Assembly (NCBI RefSeq): GCF_011761355.1
Contig: NZ_JAASRW010000007.1
Location: 1 to 64,000, forward strand
Source: Paenibacillus lupini
GTDB taxonomy: Bacteria; Bacillota; Bacilli; Paenibacillales; Paenibacillaceae
Length of the DNA: 64,000 nt
Reading direction: 5' to 3'
How positions within the stretch are numbered: the stretch's first letter is position 1; each line of letters begins with the position of its first letter. Shown here in pieces: positions 40,139-49,299 of the stretch. The notes under the pieces are model-generated. The model made no database searches, was not told the origin of the DNA, and saw nothing but the letters and a program-made list of their open reading frames with translations. The position numbers and the translations under genes were made by a program.

Positions 40139-42447
40139 TCTCTGGTCACCGCCTTATCTAGTAAAGTGTCGAAAGATTCGGCTTGCAATAGCTCAGGATC
40201 GATAGGCAGCTTCGTTACCCGTATGCCTACCGCGTCATAGATCGCTGCTGCTATCGCTGGTGCCAGCGTTACCGAGCCAACCTCGCCGATACCTCGTGGT
40301 CCATAGTTATCACTTTCCGGCAATTCTTCAATCGGTTGGACATCAATAGTACCTCGATGCTCAGCGATGGTTGGGACAAGATACGTATCGAGGTTTTTCG
40401 TTACATATTGGCCGCCGCTCATGACGGCATCCTCTGTAAGCGCAAATCCGAGCGCTATACTGCTTCCGCCTTCGATTTGACCAAGAAACCCTTGCGGATT
40501 GATGACCGGACCAGCTGCAACCGCATGATATTGATGGAGCACACGGACACGTCCGGTTAATTGATTTACTTCTACCTTCACGGCAACCGCAGAGTACGTG
40601 TACAGGAAATGTGCGCCTACCTTATCGGTTGCTGAAACCGGGAAGTTAAATTGTGTTGTGCAGCTAACTGGTTCGCCGCATAGGGCTGCAAGATCCGGAT
40701 ATGTGATCAGACATTTGTCTGTCAGAGCATCCGAACCTCCATCAATGCGATATATACCACCTTCACCAAATCTCAACTGCTTGGCTGGAAGCTGAATATG
40801 CTCTGCTGCCTTGCCAAGAACAGCTTCTTCAAATAAGGGTCTTAAGTTCTGCAGCGATTTCCACATCATGCTGGTAGCTCTGGAAGCAGTCGTTGAGCCG
40901 CCGTCAGGTACGACATCGGAATCACCAATAATGATACGAATGTCTTCTGCAGCAAAGCCGAACTGTTCGATCAGCATTTGTTCCAAGGAAGCAATAAGCC
41001 CTTGACCAAACTCTTCATAACTGAATACCGCTTCGATCTTACCGTCTCGAGCAAGCGTCAGTCGGCCGCCCCCCGGATCCGGAATACCAAAGCCAAGCCC
41101 CGCTCCATGCATCGTAAAGGCAGCACCAATACCTGTACGGGTCCATGGCTCAGCTTGCTCATCCTCCGCTGTGTTTGATTTACCGCGTTCCTGCCACAAG
41201 GTGCTGGACGTCATCGCATCAGATACCTGCTTCGCACCTTCTGTCGACGCAATCGGCTGATCAAACGGTCCAAGATCCTCTGGCTTACGCATATTGAGGA
41301 GCCTAAGCTCCCAAGGATCCATGCCGAGTTTTTCCGCTAGACGATCGAATTGACCTTCAAGCGCAAATATCGCCTGATTTCCTCCAAAACCACGGAACTC
41401 GCCTGACATGCCGTTGTTCGTATAGACCGAGAATCCGTCAACATCAAGATGTTGATATTGATAAGGACCAATGACATGCTCGACAGCAAAGTTTAATACT
41501 TCTGCTCCTAAGGTGGCATAAGGACCGGTATCTGCAATGATTCTAACTTGATGAGCAATCAGTCTTCCGTTCCCATCAACACCGGTCTTCATTGTAATTT
41601 TCATCGGATGTCGCTTGAGTCCCGCCCGAACCGATTCCCATCTGGAGTTATGAAACTTCACTGGACGATTCGTTACTCTTGCGAGCAGCGCTCCATATGG
41701 CTGGACGTTCAACTCATCTTTACCACCAAAGGATCCGCCTATAGGACTGGATACGATCCGAATCTCACTTTGTGGAATGGCGAGAATACGAGCGAGCTGC
41801 ATACGGTCCATAAAGCCGTGCTGGGTAGGCGCATAGACGGTTAGTCGGCCATCCTCGCCAAAGATGAACAATCCCCCTTCGGTCTCCATGTACGTATGCA
41901 TCTGCCGAGGCGTGTAGTACGTCTCTTCCACGACATGTGCACAGCTGTCAAAGCCTACAGCCACATCTCCACGCTTGAAGTCTTTCCGGTGAAGCAGATT
42001 GCCTTGCGTATGAAGCTGTGGTGCATCATCCGTGAGCGCATATTCCGCGTCCTCAACGATTGGAAGAAGCTCATAATCGACCTCGATCAGCCGCAGCGCT
42101 TGCTCTGCGATTTCCAGTGTATCCGCTGCTACTGCTGCAACAGCATCACCGACATACCGTACACGATCCTCACACAGTACCGGCTGGTCTGGTTGAGCGA
42201 TTCCGTACCGATTCAAACCAGGAACGTCTTTATGTGTTATAACGGCATGAACCCCATCCAGCTCTTCGGCTTTCTCCGTTCGGATGGCTGTAATCCGCGC
42301 ATGAGGATGTGGACTTCGAAGTACTCGGCCAATCAGCATATCAGGGGCTGTCATATCGGTTAGATAAGCCAGCTTCCCCATTACTTTATCGGGACCGTCA
42401 GGACGATTCCGCCAGCGGGCTCCGCTTCCTTGTCTATTTAACAGCAT
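40135..42447 (-). CDS. pucD: Xanthine dehydrogenase, molybdenum-binding subunit
   Basis: 770-aa catalytic subunit oxidising hypoxanthine and xanthine to urate. GGSFGGKDE, GEFRGFGGNQ and the C-terminal GIGEVGSVTLAPAIAAA (catalytic Glu) mark the molybdopterin sites; the N-terminal half has the a/b hammerhead fold (RVLRSPHPHARI). Length fits a three-subunit enzyme. It starts 21 bp after pucC. Confidence 0.95.
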   Translation of the reverse strand: MLLNRQGSGARWRNRPDGPDKVMGKLAYLTDMTAPDMLIGRVLRSPHPHARITAIRTEKAEELDGVHAVITHKDVPGLNRYGIAQPDQPVLCEDRVRYVGDAVAAVAADTLEIAEQALRLIEVDYELLPIVEDAEYALTDDAPQLHTQGNLLHRKDFKRGDVAVGFDSCAHVVEETYYTPRQMHTYMETEGGLFIFGEDGRLTVYAPTQHGFMDRMQLARILAIPQSEIRIVSSPIGGSFGGKDELNVQPYGALLARVTNRPVKFHNSRWESVRAGLKRHPMKITMKTGVDGNGRLIAHQVRIIADTGPYATLGAEVLNFAVEHVIGPYQYQHLDVDGFSVYTNNGMSGEFRGFGGNQAIFALEGQFDRLAEKLGMDPWELRLLNMRKPEDLGPFDQPIASTEGAKQVSDAMTSSTLWQERGKSNTAEDEQAEPWTRTGIGAAFTMHGAGLGFGIPDPGGGRLTLARDGKIEAVFSYEEFGQGLIASLEQMLIEQFGFAAEDIRIIIGDSDVVPDGGSTTASRATSMMWKSLQNLRPLFEEAVLGKAAEHIQLPAKQLRFGEGGIYRIDGGSDALTDKCLITYPDLAALCGEPVSCTTQFNFPVSATDKVGAHFLYTYSAVAVKVEVNQLTGRVRVLHQYHAVAAGPVINPQGFLGQIEGGSSIALGFALTEDAVMSGGQYVTKNLDTYLVPTIAEHRGTIDVQPIEELPESDNYGPRGIGEVGSVTLAPAIAAAIYDAVGIRVTKLPIDPELLQAESFDTLLDKAVTRE

Positions 42448-42468
42448 GTTTGACCACCCACCCTCTCT

Positions 42469-43371
42469 TTAACGAGCCGTTCTGGCTGCCTTCCATAATT
42501 CCGAGGCAATCAAATTCGCCGCTGCTTTCTTGCGATAGCTGACAGGTACGAACGTATCACCCTTAGGCTCGAATTGTTCGACGATCAAGGCATACACCTC
42601 TGATATCGTCTTCTTATTCGCAAGCTTGCCGTTTAAATACGATTCGATAGATTCCAAGCGATACGGAATTGTCTGTCCGCCGCCAAGTGCAAGGCGCACA
42701 TCGCTCAGCCGATCCTCTGAATCGAGTTGCATCGTTAGTGCAGCTGTGACAACAGACGGTGTAAAAGCATCCCGTCTGCCGACTTTATGGTAAGCGACGA
42801 ATCGCTTCGTATTCGAATCCAGAATGGGTAAAGTAAGCTCGACCGACATGAGCAGCCGTTCCTTCCAGGCAGCATGGGCAGAAGCCGTAGACAGCCATTC
42901 CGACAGCGGTTCCTGGAGACCATTTGTACCGTCATGCCAATGCAAGACGGAATCATATAGGAGCAATGCTGGCAGCGAATCACCAACCATCGACAAGATA
43001 TTGCCGCCGATTGTAGCCAAATTACGAATGGACGGTGCTGCAATATTGCGAGTAGCTTCTACCAGAACCGGGAAGCTTTCTCCTACCTGCGGACTCGTTC
43101 GAATATGCGATAGAGTTGTCATAGCCCCGAAGCTTCCTGTTCCTGACACGCTATCGATCTCAAACCCATGCAGCTCTTCAATTGCTCCAATATTAATGAA
43201 GTGGTTTGGCATAACCGCCAGCCCCGACTCCCATTGCGTTCGCAGTAGTGTTGCCCCTGCGGTAAACACACCTTCCGTTCCAAGTGTCTGCTTCAGCTGC
43301 CAAGCCTCCGCAGCACTCCTTGGATGCCATACGAAAGGAGCTTCAGCCACTCCTTGTGCATTCGCAGCCAT
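42469..43371 (-). CDS. pucC: Xanthine dehydrogenase, FAD subunit
   Basis: 300-aa FAD-binding subunit: FTAGATLLRTQWESG and NLATIGGNILSM are the flavin-binding motifs, followed by the CO-dehydrogenase flavoprotein C-terminal domain with KVGRRDAFTPS. ATG 43371 follows GGGGATGG; the upstream in-frame start at 43425 overlaps the permease gene and lacks a ribosome site. Confidence 0.93.
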   Translation of the reverse strand: MAANAQGVAEAPFVWHPRSAAEAWQLKQTLGTEGVFTAGATLLRTQWESGLAVMPNHFINIGAIEELHGFEIDSVSGTGSFGAMTTLSHIRTSPQVGESFPVLVEATRNIAAPSIRNLATIGGNILSMVGDSLPALLLYDSVLHWHDGTNGLQEPLSEWLSTASAHAAWKERLLMSVELTLPILDSNTKRFVAYHKVGRRDAFTPSVVTAALTMQLDSEDRLSDVRLALGGGQTIPYRLESIESYLNGKLANKKTISEVYALIVEQFEPKGDTFVPVSYRKKAAANLIASELWKAARTAR

Positions 43372-43390
43372 AACTCCATCCCCTTTCGCC

Positions 43391-44320
43391 CTAGAATCTT
43401 TGTTCACGAATATATGGTGTACCAAGTGATTCCGGTGAGCCCGACGGCTTGTTGCGGTTACGCCAGCCGAGGAACATCAAGACAAGAATCGTAACGATGT
43501 AAGGAATCATTTTGAGGAAATAAGATGGGATCTCGCTGCCTATCAATTGGATACGGAAGCCGATTGTATCCAGTGCACCAAAGAAGTAAGCACAGAACAA
43601 AGCGCGAATGGGATTCCATCTTGCGAAGATAATGAGCGCTACGGCAATCCATCCACGGCCCGCTGTCATTCCTTCGATCCAGGTAGGCGAATACACCATA
43701 AGCAGATCCGCTCCAGCAAGACCAATCAGCATCGAGCCAATAATGATATAGCCGTAACGGAACGTCTGTACCCGAATCCCCATTACATCTGCCGTTGGTG
43801 GGTTATCGCCGATTGCTCTCAGGTGTAAGCCCCATGAAGTCCGGTGAATGTATAAGTGCAGCACAATGACAAGAATGAAGCTGAACCAAGTTAAAATATC
43901 AAGATGTGAGAATATTCCGCCAATTACAGGTACATCTTCGAGCCAATTGAGGTTAACTTTTGGTACAGCACCAGCAACTGGCTGGCCAGTGATGCTTTTA
44001 CCGATATATGCGCTAAGTCCGGTGCCAAATAACGTTAAGGCAAGACCACTCACAATTTGATTCGCTCTCAGCGTGACACACATAAAGGCATGAACGACAC
44101 CAAGTACAGCGCTGATTGCACATGCGGCAAGCAAGGTAAGAGCTAGATTGCCAGTATGCAGATATGTCATACAAGCGATAACAGCACCCATTAACATAAG
44201 TCCCTCGGCGCCAAGCTGGATAATGCCGGAACGTTCAATCAGTATACCGCCCAGCGTTGCGAATAAGAGCGGTGTGCCTGAAGAGATGGCGGCCACGATA
44301 ATTTGTACAAATACATCCAT
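43391..44320 (-). CDS. Nucleoside/nucleobase ABC transporter permease
   Basis: 309-aa permease of the BmpA-associated (BPD_transp_2, NupQ-like) type with about eight to nine helices; GGILIERSGIIQLGAEGLML and GAEG-type loop, NPPTADVMGI coupling motif. It imports purine nucleosides or bases together with the adjacent permease, ATPase and lipoprotein. 19 bp before pucC, so uptake and oxidation are in one transcript. Confidence 0.92.
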   Translation of the reverse strand: MDVFVQIIVAAISSGTPLLFATLGGILIERSGIIQLGAEGLMLMGAVIACMTYLHTGNLALTLLAACAISAVLGVVHAFMCVTLRANQIVSGLALTLFGTGLSAYIGKSITGQPVAGAVPKVNLNWLEDVPVIGGIFSHLDILTWFSFILVIVLHLYIHRTSWGLHLRAIGDNPPTADVMGIRVQTFRYGYIIIGSMLIGLAGADLLMVYSPTWIEGMTAGRGWIAVALIIFARWNPIRALFCAYFFGALDTIGFRIQLIGSEIPSYFLKMIPYIVTILVLMFLGWRNRNKPSGSPESLGTPYIREQRF

Positions 44321-44337
44321 TGTCTACACCGCCCCTT

Positions 44338-45456
44338 CTATGCGTTTCTACGAATACGAAATTTGCTGGCCATACTGCCTGCGATCAGGAAGAAGAGAAT
44401 CGCACCTTGGATCATAGAAGAGATCGAAGAAGGCAAGCCAATCGTTTGAACACTGAACCCTCCGACAATCAGACCGCCGAACAGGACTGAAGATACAACG
44501 AGACCAACCGGATTCAGCTTCGCAAGCCACGCTACAATAATGGCTGTGTAGCCATAGCCTGGGGAAATGCCATACATCAGACGATGCGTCACGCCGGATA
44601 CTTCCGCCATACCTGCAAGGCCAGCCATGCCGCCGCTGATTAACATAACAAGCAGAATATGTCGGCTAATCTTGATACCTGCATTTTTCGCTGCTTCCGG
44701 GTTAGCACCAATTAATCGTAGCTCATAGCCCCAGCGCGTATATTTCATCAGAAAGGCGTACAGCAGAACGGCAACGATAGCGAAGACGATACCCAAATGC
44801 AGTCTTGTATCACCAAACAGTGGAAGCGACTGTGCATCTGTAAATACCGGTGTACCTGGGAAGTTAAAGCCTTCTGGATCTTTCCAGGGACCAAATACGA
44901 AGTAGTTCAAAGCAAGCAGTGCTACATAGTTCAACATCAAGGATGAGATAAGTTCATTCACTTGGAAGTAAGTGCGCGGAATCGCGGTCAATAGACCCCA
45001 AATTCCACCACCTGCGATACTGAATACGACCATGGCTGGGATAACCAGGTAACCAGGCATATTCGGAAAATAGACCGTAACCGCCGTTGCCGCCATCGCG
45101 CCGGCAAGGAATTGTCCTTCCGCCCCGATATTCCATACCGAGATCCGGTAGGCAATCGCTACACCAATGCCGCATAGAAGAAGCGGAATAGATTTGACAA
45201 GCGTTTCAGTGATGCCAAATGAGGATCCGAAAGCTCCGGTAATCATTTTGGAATAAACCGTGATCGGATTCATGCCGTTTGCTGCAATAAAGATGCCGCA
45301 GAAGACCAAGGCAAGCAGCACGGAGATGATCGTCATCCACCATGGGCTTTCTTTCCTTGACGGATCCAGTTCGATTCTTAGAGACAGCAGTTTGCGGCGT
45401 GGTGCTGCTTCAGGCTGTTCGATTGCAATTGTGCTTTGTACCGGCTGCTTGCTCAT
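44338..45456 (-). CDS. Nucleoside/nucleobase ABC transporter permease
   Basis: 372-aa larger permease (NupP-like). A basic cytoplasmic N-terminus of about 35 residues is followed by about ten helices; SVWNIGAEGQFLAGA and the coupling segment ANPEAAKNAGI are typical. It overlaps the ATPase gene by four bases and precedes the second permease by 17 bp. Confidence 0.92.
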   Translation of the reverse strand: MSKQPVQSTIAIEQPEAAPRRKLLSLRIELDPSRKESPWWMTIISVLLALVFCGIFIAANGMNPITVYSKMITGAFGSSFGITETLVKSIPLLLCGIGVAIAYRISVWNIGAEGQFLAGAMAATAVTVYFPNMPGYLVIPAMVVFSIAGGGIWGLLTAIPRTYFQVNELISSLMLNYVALLALNYFVFGPWKDPEGFNFPGTPVFTDAQSLPLFGDTRLHLGIVFAIVAVLLYAFLMKYTRWGYELRLIGANPEAAKNAGIKISRHILLVMLISGGMAGLAGMAEVSGVTHRLMYGISPGYGYTAIIVAWLAKLNPVGLVVSSVLFGGLIVGGFSVQTIGLPSSISSMIQGAILFFLIAGSMASKFRIRRNA

Positions 45457-46997
45457 ACGACCTTCTCCTCCTCTGCTTCCGTATCCCGCACACCTGCCAT
45501 GAATAGGCCGATCTGCTCACGGGTAGCCTCTCCTCTTGCTAACTCACCAACCATACGACCGTTATAGATTACTAATATGCGGTCGGACAGCTGCATAACC
45601 TCATCCAAATCTTCAGAAATGAGCAGAACGCTTTTGTCTTGTCCACGCATTTCGGTCAGAAGACGATGTACACCCTCCGTTGCGCCAACATCCAGCCCTT
45701 GTGTAGGGTGAACGGCAACCATTAAGAGTGGATCCTGTTCCACTTCTCTAGCGAATAGCAGCTTCTGTTGGTTACCACCGGACAATTGTCTAACTGGTGT
45801 ATCGAGTCCCGGTGTCTTCACATCGAACTGCTCCACAAGCTTCTGTGACCAGCTGCGGTTCGCACTCGAGCGTAAGAATCCGAAGCGGGAACGTTCATTA
45901 GTCCGATATGATTTGAACAACAGGTTATCAACAGCACCAAGGCTGCCGGCTAGACCACTTTTCATCCGATTCTCCGGTACATGCGCTATACGAGCTTCGA
46001 TTGCTCCACGAACCGATGCATTTTTTAATGGAGCGCCATTGAATTCAATCGTACCTTTACGCCATGGGCGAAGTCCGGTAAGAACCTCAGCAAGCTCTTT
46101 TTGACCATTACCAGCAACACCAGCAACACCAACGATTTCACCTTCATGTACAGTGAATTCCATTTTATCCAGCGCTTTACGCCCATGATCTGCAAACACA
46201 TCCAGCTCATCTACGATCAGAAGTGGTTTGCCCTTCGGACGACTCGCTAGCGGTTTGGCAGCGGCCAGCTCTTTACCAACCATCAACCTTGCCAGCTCTC
46301 GTTCATTCGTCTCGCTTTTCTCTATCGTATGCGTGAGACGACCTTTACGCATGATCGAGATGCTGTCGGAGATGGCCATCACTTCTTTTAATTTATGCGT
46401 CGTAATAATGACCGTTTTGCCTTCCGCCTTCATCTGTGCAAGCGTGATGAACAACTGTTCTGCTTCGCCTGGCGTGAGTACCGAGGTTGGTTCATCCAAA
46501 ATAATGAGATCTGCACCACGGTATAACGTCTTGACGATTTCCACCCGCTGCTGCTCACCTACTGAGAGCTGCCAGATCGGGCGGTCAACCGGGAAGGTTA
46601 GACCAAACTTAGTCGCAATCGCATCAATTTCTTCCTGCTTCTTCTTCATCCAGCCTGGCCCGCGCCAGAACGATGTTTTTTCACCAAGAATAATGTTCTC
46701 CGCTGCCGTTAAGGTTTGCACCAGCCTGAAGTTTTGGAACACCATGCCGATACCAAGCTTCATTGCATCCTTAGGAGACCGAATCTTTACATTCTTGCCG
46801 TGGATGTAAATATCACCGCTTGTTGGACGATACACACCGGACAGCATACACATCATCGTGCTTTTACCTGCACCGTTCTCTCCAAGAAGAGCATGAATTT
46901 CTCCGGATTTAGCCTTGAAATCAACTTGATCATTGGCGATAACGGAGCCGAATTGCTTGACGATATGCTGCATTTCTACAGAGTAGGTTTCGAGCAT
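45453..46997 (-). CDS. Nucleoside/nucleobase ABC transporter ATPase (two ABC domains)
   Basis: 514-aa duplicated ATPase (NupO/MglA-like). First domain: Walker A GENGAGKST, signature LSVGEQQRVEI, Walker B LIILDEPT. Second domain: a degenerate P-loop GVAGNGQKE, signature LSGGNQQKLLF and VAVHPTQGLD in place of a canonical Walker B. This asymmetry is normal for the family. AGGGGGAA precedes the ATG; a 312-bp structured gap separates it from the lipoprotein gene. Confidence 0.94.
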   Translation of the reverse strand: MLETYSVEMQHIVKQFGSVIANDQVDFKAKSGEIHALLGENGAGKSTMMCMLSGVYRPTSGDIYIHGKNVKIRSPKDAMKLGIGMVFQNFRLVQTLTAAENIILGEKTSFWRGPGWMKKKQEEIDAIATKFGLTFPVDRPIWQLSVGEQQRVEIVKTLYRGADLIILDEPTSVLTPGEAEQLFITLAQMKAEGKTVIITTHKLKEVMAISDSISIMRKGRLTHTIEKSETNERELARLMVGKELAAAKPLASRPKGKPLLIVDELDVFADHGRKALDKMEFTVHEGEIVGVAGVAGNGQKELAEVLTGLRPWRKGTIEFNGAPLKNASVRGAIEARIAHVPENRMKSGLAGSLGAVDNLLFKSYRTNERSRFGFLRSSANRSWSQKLVEQFDVKTPGLDTPVRQLSGGNQQKLLFAREVEQDPLLMVAVHPTQGLDVGATEGVHRLLTEMRGQDKSVLLISEDLDEVMQLSDRILVIYNGRMVGELARGEATREQIGLFMAGVRDTEAEEEKVV

Positions 46998-47014
46998 TCG
47001 CGCTTCCCCCTAAA

Positions 47015-47228
47015 AAGAATTGTCACACAATTAGACCGCTTTCTGGCTAATTGTGATGATTCTTACTTCGTAAGCATGTGCTTAAAGAATTATCACACCA
47101 GCAGCCTGGTTTAGGCTGTTGGTGATGATTCTTACTTCGTAAGCATGTGCTTAAAGAATTGTCACACAATTGGACCACTTTCTGGCCTATTGTGATGATT
47201 CTTACTACGTAAGCATTTTCTTGAGAAT
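47015..47228 (-). repeat. Three tandem 70-nt hairpin units plus a partial fourth
   Basis: Units start at 47015, 47085, 47154 and 47223 (spacing 70, 69, 69). Each is an inverted repeat bounded by AAGAAT and ATTCTT, followed by a TTACTTCGTAAGCATGTGCTT linker. The inner stems differ but keep pairing: CACAATTAG/CTAATTGTG in unit 1, CACCAGCAGCC/GGCTGTTGGTG in unit 2, CACAATTGG/CCTATTGTG in unit 3. They lie in the transcribed gap between the lipoprotein and ATPase genes, so probably fold in the mRNA and affect stability or processing. Confidence 0.85.
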
Positions 47229-47252
47229 TGTCACCTAACTGGAAGCCTATAA

Positions 47253-47286
47253 ATCAACAAATCCCTCGGGTAAGGGATTTGTTGAT
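47253..47286 (-). terminator. Strong hairpin after the lipoprotein gene
   Basis: Perfect 14-bp stem (47253-47266 with 47273-47286, loop of six) 23 bp after the lipoprotein stop. No long T run follows on the minus strand, so partial termination or 3'-end protection of the lipoprotein mRNA is more likely than full termination. Confidence 0.6.
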
Positions 47287-47309
47287 CGGCTGCTTAGGCC
47301 TGCTTCCTG

Positions 47310-48467
47310 TTATTTAGGAATAGTTCCTTCCACGCCTTTTACGAACCAATTCATCCCAAGAATGTCCTCAAGGCTCATTGTTTGGCCTGCTTCCAGCTTA
47401 GAAGCGCCAGATGCATCTAGGATTGGTCCACTGAACACATTTAGCTCGCCGCTCAAGACTTTCGCCTTCGCGTCTTCAACCAGCTTCTTCACATCATCTG
47501 GAATGCTAGGTCCAAGAGGAGCAAGACCAACCATGCCATCTACCATATCCCCGGAGAATTGCTCACTCTTCCAAGTACCGTCGATCACAGATTGAACAAC
47601 TTGTGTATAATAGGGACCCCAGTTCCATGTTGGGTTCGTTAAGTATGCTTCTGGTGCATAGCGAGTCATATCAGAGTCATTACCGCCAGCGAGTGCGCCG
47701 CGCTCAGCAGCTGCTTGTAGTGTTGCAGGGGAATCCTGGTAAGCAAGCAGGACGTCTGCTCCTTTATCCAGCAGGCTGATTGCCGCTTGACGTTCAGCCG
47801 TTGGATCATACCAAGTGTTGCTCCATACCACGTCAACCTTTGCATCCGGATTTACACTTTGAATGCCAAGGGCAAAAGCGTTAATGTTGTAGATGACTTC
47901 TGGAATTGGGAAGGCACCGACATAACCGATCACATTCGATTTGGTCATTTTGCCTGCCGCAATACCACTCAGGTAGCTGGCTTCATAGTTCTTACCGAAA
48001 TAAGTGGACATATTGTCAGCTGTTTTGTAGCCGGCTGTGTGCATAAATTTCACATCTGGGAACTTCTTCGCTACATTCAGAGTCGGGTCCATGTAACCGA
48101 AGCTAGTTGTGAAAATGATGTCATGGTTTTGGGCCAGTTCTGTAATGACGCGTTCAGCGTCCGCGCTTTCCGGTACATTTTCTACCGTGTCAGCTTTAAT
48201 GCCAAGCTTTTCTTCCATGTACTTTCTGCCGTTGTCATGTTCGAAGGTCCAGCCGCCGTCTCCTGGAGGCCCGATATACACGAATGCGACTCGTGGAAGC
48301 TTCTTGCCGCTGTCTGTAGCTGCCGGATCTGCCGATGCCTGCGCATTGCCGTTATTCGCTGTTTCACTTGTCTTATTGTTGTTATTACTGGAACAAGCGG
48401 ATAAGATAACGACCATTAATACGAGAAATGCTAACCCCACTGTACGTGCTTTAACGAGATATTTCAT
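47310..48467 (-). CDS. BMP-family substrate-binding lipoprotein
   Basis: 385-aa lipoprotein of the Bmp/Med (BmpA, NupN, PnrA) family; the signal sequence ends in VVILSAC (lipobox), then an Asn/Ser/Thr-rich linker. RVAFVYIGPPGDGGWTFEHD begins the binding domain, with GYMDPTLNVAKKFPDVKFMH and IGYVGAFPIPEV typical of purine nucleoside receptors. It delivers the substrate to the downstream ABC transporter. First gene of the ~15-kb operon; GGGAGGAA before the ATG and a good promoter at 48524-48552. Confidence 0.93.
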   Translation of the reverse strand: MKYLVKARTVGLAFLVLMVVILSACSSNNNNKTSETANNGNAQASADPAATDSGKKLPRVAFVYIGPPGDGGWTFEHDNGRKYMEEKLGIKADTVENVPESADAERVITELAQNHDIIFTTSFGYMDPTLNVAKKFPDVKFMHTAGYKTADNMSTYFGKNYEASYLSGIAAGKMTKSNVIGYVGAFPIPEVIYNINAFALGIQSVNPDAKVDVVWSNTWYDPTAERQAAISLLDKGADVLLAYQDSPATLQAAAERGALAGGNDSDMTRYAPEAYLTNPTWNWGPYYTQVVQSVIDGTWKSEQFSGDMVDGMVGLAPLGPSIPDDVKKLVEDAKAKVLSGELNVFSGPILDASGASKLEAGQTMSLEDILGMNWFVKGVEGTIPK

Positions 48468-48523
48468 ATAGTTCCTCCCCGACTCTCTTTAATCATCATG
48501 ACCGCTGTGGTTGATGTAGCTTC

Positions 48524-48552
48524 ACTATACTTCCGCGTGATAGTAGCGTCAA
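48524..48552 (-). promoter_or_regulatory. Promoter of the purine transport and catabolism operon
   Basis: On the minus strand TTGACG (48547-48552) and TATAGT (48524-48529) have an ideal 17-bp spacer, about 57 bp before the lipoprotein start. No other promoter this good was seen inside the following 15 kb. Confidence 0.7.
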
Positions 48553-48601
48553 TATATGTGACATGAGATTGGGAGTGGAGATAAAATTACGAACACTCAT
48601 T

Positions 48602-48614
48602 GTGCACGATGCAC
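48602..48614. promoter_or_regulatory. Possible operator upstream of the purine operon promoter
   Basis: GTGCA-CGA-TGCAC, a 13-bp perfect dyad about 50 bp upstream of the -35. The position suits an activator such as PucR, but it does not resemble the PucR box described for B. subtilis. Confidence 0.4.
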
Positions 48615-48651
48615 GTCTTAATTGTTTTTTATGTAATAATAAGTGACATCG

Positions 48652-49299
48652 TTATCTTCGTTCGCGGATAAGCCGATATCTACGCTCTGCCAAATGGAGG
48701 CTGTTCTCATCATCCACATCCAGCAGCAGATCAGCCTCTTCCCCTTCGTACGTTATAACTTCTCCACTATAATCAGAAGATCCAAACAGCTTGCGAGCTC
48801 CCATATCTCCACGAAGTCCACGAAGTGCCACAAACATCGATTTGCTAATTACAGCCGGTGGCATAACTACACCCGCAACAGAGGAAGCAGCGAAATCTAG
48901 TTCAGGACGCTCTCTCATAATAGAAAGAAGACGCCGCACCATAGCAGCCGTGACAAAAGGTTGGTCACCAAGCCCGATCACGATTGCATCGGATGTCGGG
49001 GAGCTGGAAAGCGCGGCGTCTACTCCAGCACGAATCGAATAAGACATTCCTAGGCTAGTTTCTTCGCAGACGACAATATGAAGTTTGGTAGTATAACGAG
49101 GATCGTTTCTTAAGCCTGCAAGCCAGTTCAACGGGTCGTCCGGACGAACAACAACATGCATTTGCTCCATTTCGCTATCCAATAGAGCACGAAGCGCCAT
49201 ACTGCCGAGCGCTAAGCCCGGGGAAAGCTCGAGCGGCAGCTTCGGTTTGCCCATCCGACTGCTCTGTCCCGCTGCCAAATAAATGCCGGATATAATCAT
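48652..49299 (-). CDS. pucB: MocA-type molybdenum cofactor nucleotidyltransferase
   Basis: 215-aa nucleotidyltransferase: LAAGQSSRMGKPKLPLEL (nucleotide-binding signature) and IVIGLGDQPFVTAAMV (metal-binding Asp). It attaches a nucleotide to molybdopterin for insertion into xanthine dehydrogenase. ATG 49299 follows GGAGG; its first 125 bp overlap the end of the XdhC-like gene in another frame. Confidence 0.88.
   Translation of the reverse strand: MIISGIYLAAGQSSRMGKPKLPLELSPGLALGSMALRALLDSEMEQMHVVVRPDDPLNWLAGLRNDPRYTTKLHIVVCEETSLGMSYSIRAGVDAALSSSPTSDAIVIGLGDQPFVTAAMVRRLLSIMRERPELDFAASSVAGVVMPPAVISKSMFVALRGLRGDMGARKLFGSSDYSGEVITYEGEEADLLLDVDDENSLHLAERRYRLIRERR

Noticed and set aside
42824..43429. 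201-codon + strand frame
   Set aside because: Antisense to the xanthine dehydrogenase FAD subunit with a Ser/Pro-rich, non-globular composition typical of shadow frames.
46228..46809. 193-codon + strand frame
   Set aside because: Antisense to the two-domain ATPase, whose motifs are intact; no start signal.
46998..47309. Known purine or xanthine riboswitch
   Set aside because: The conserved core sequences of those riboswitches were not found; the hairpins are tandem repeats of a different type.
47787..48404. 205-codon + strand frame
   Set aside because: Antisense to the BMP lipoprotein; Cys-rich nonsense composition.
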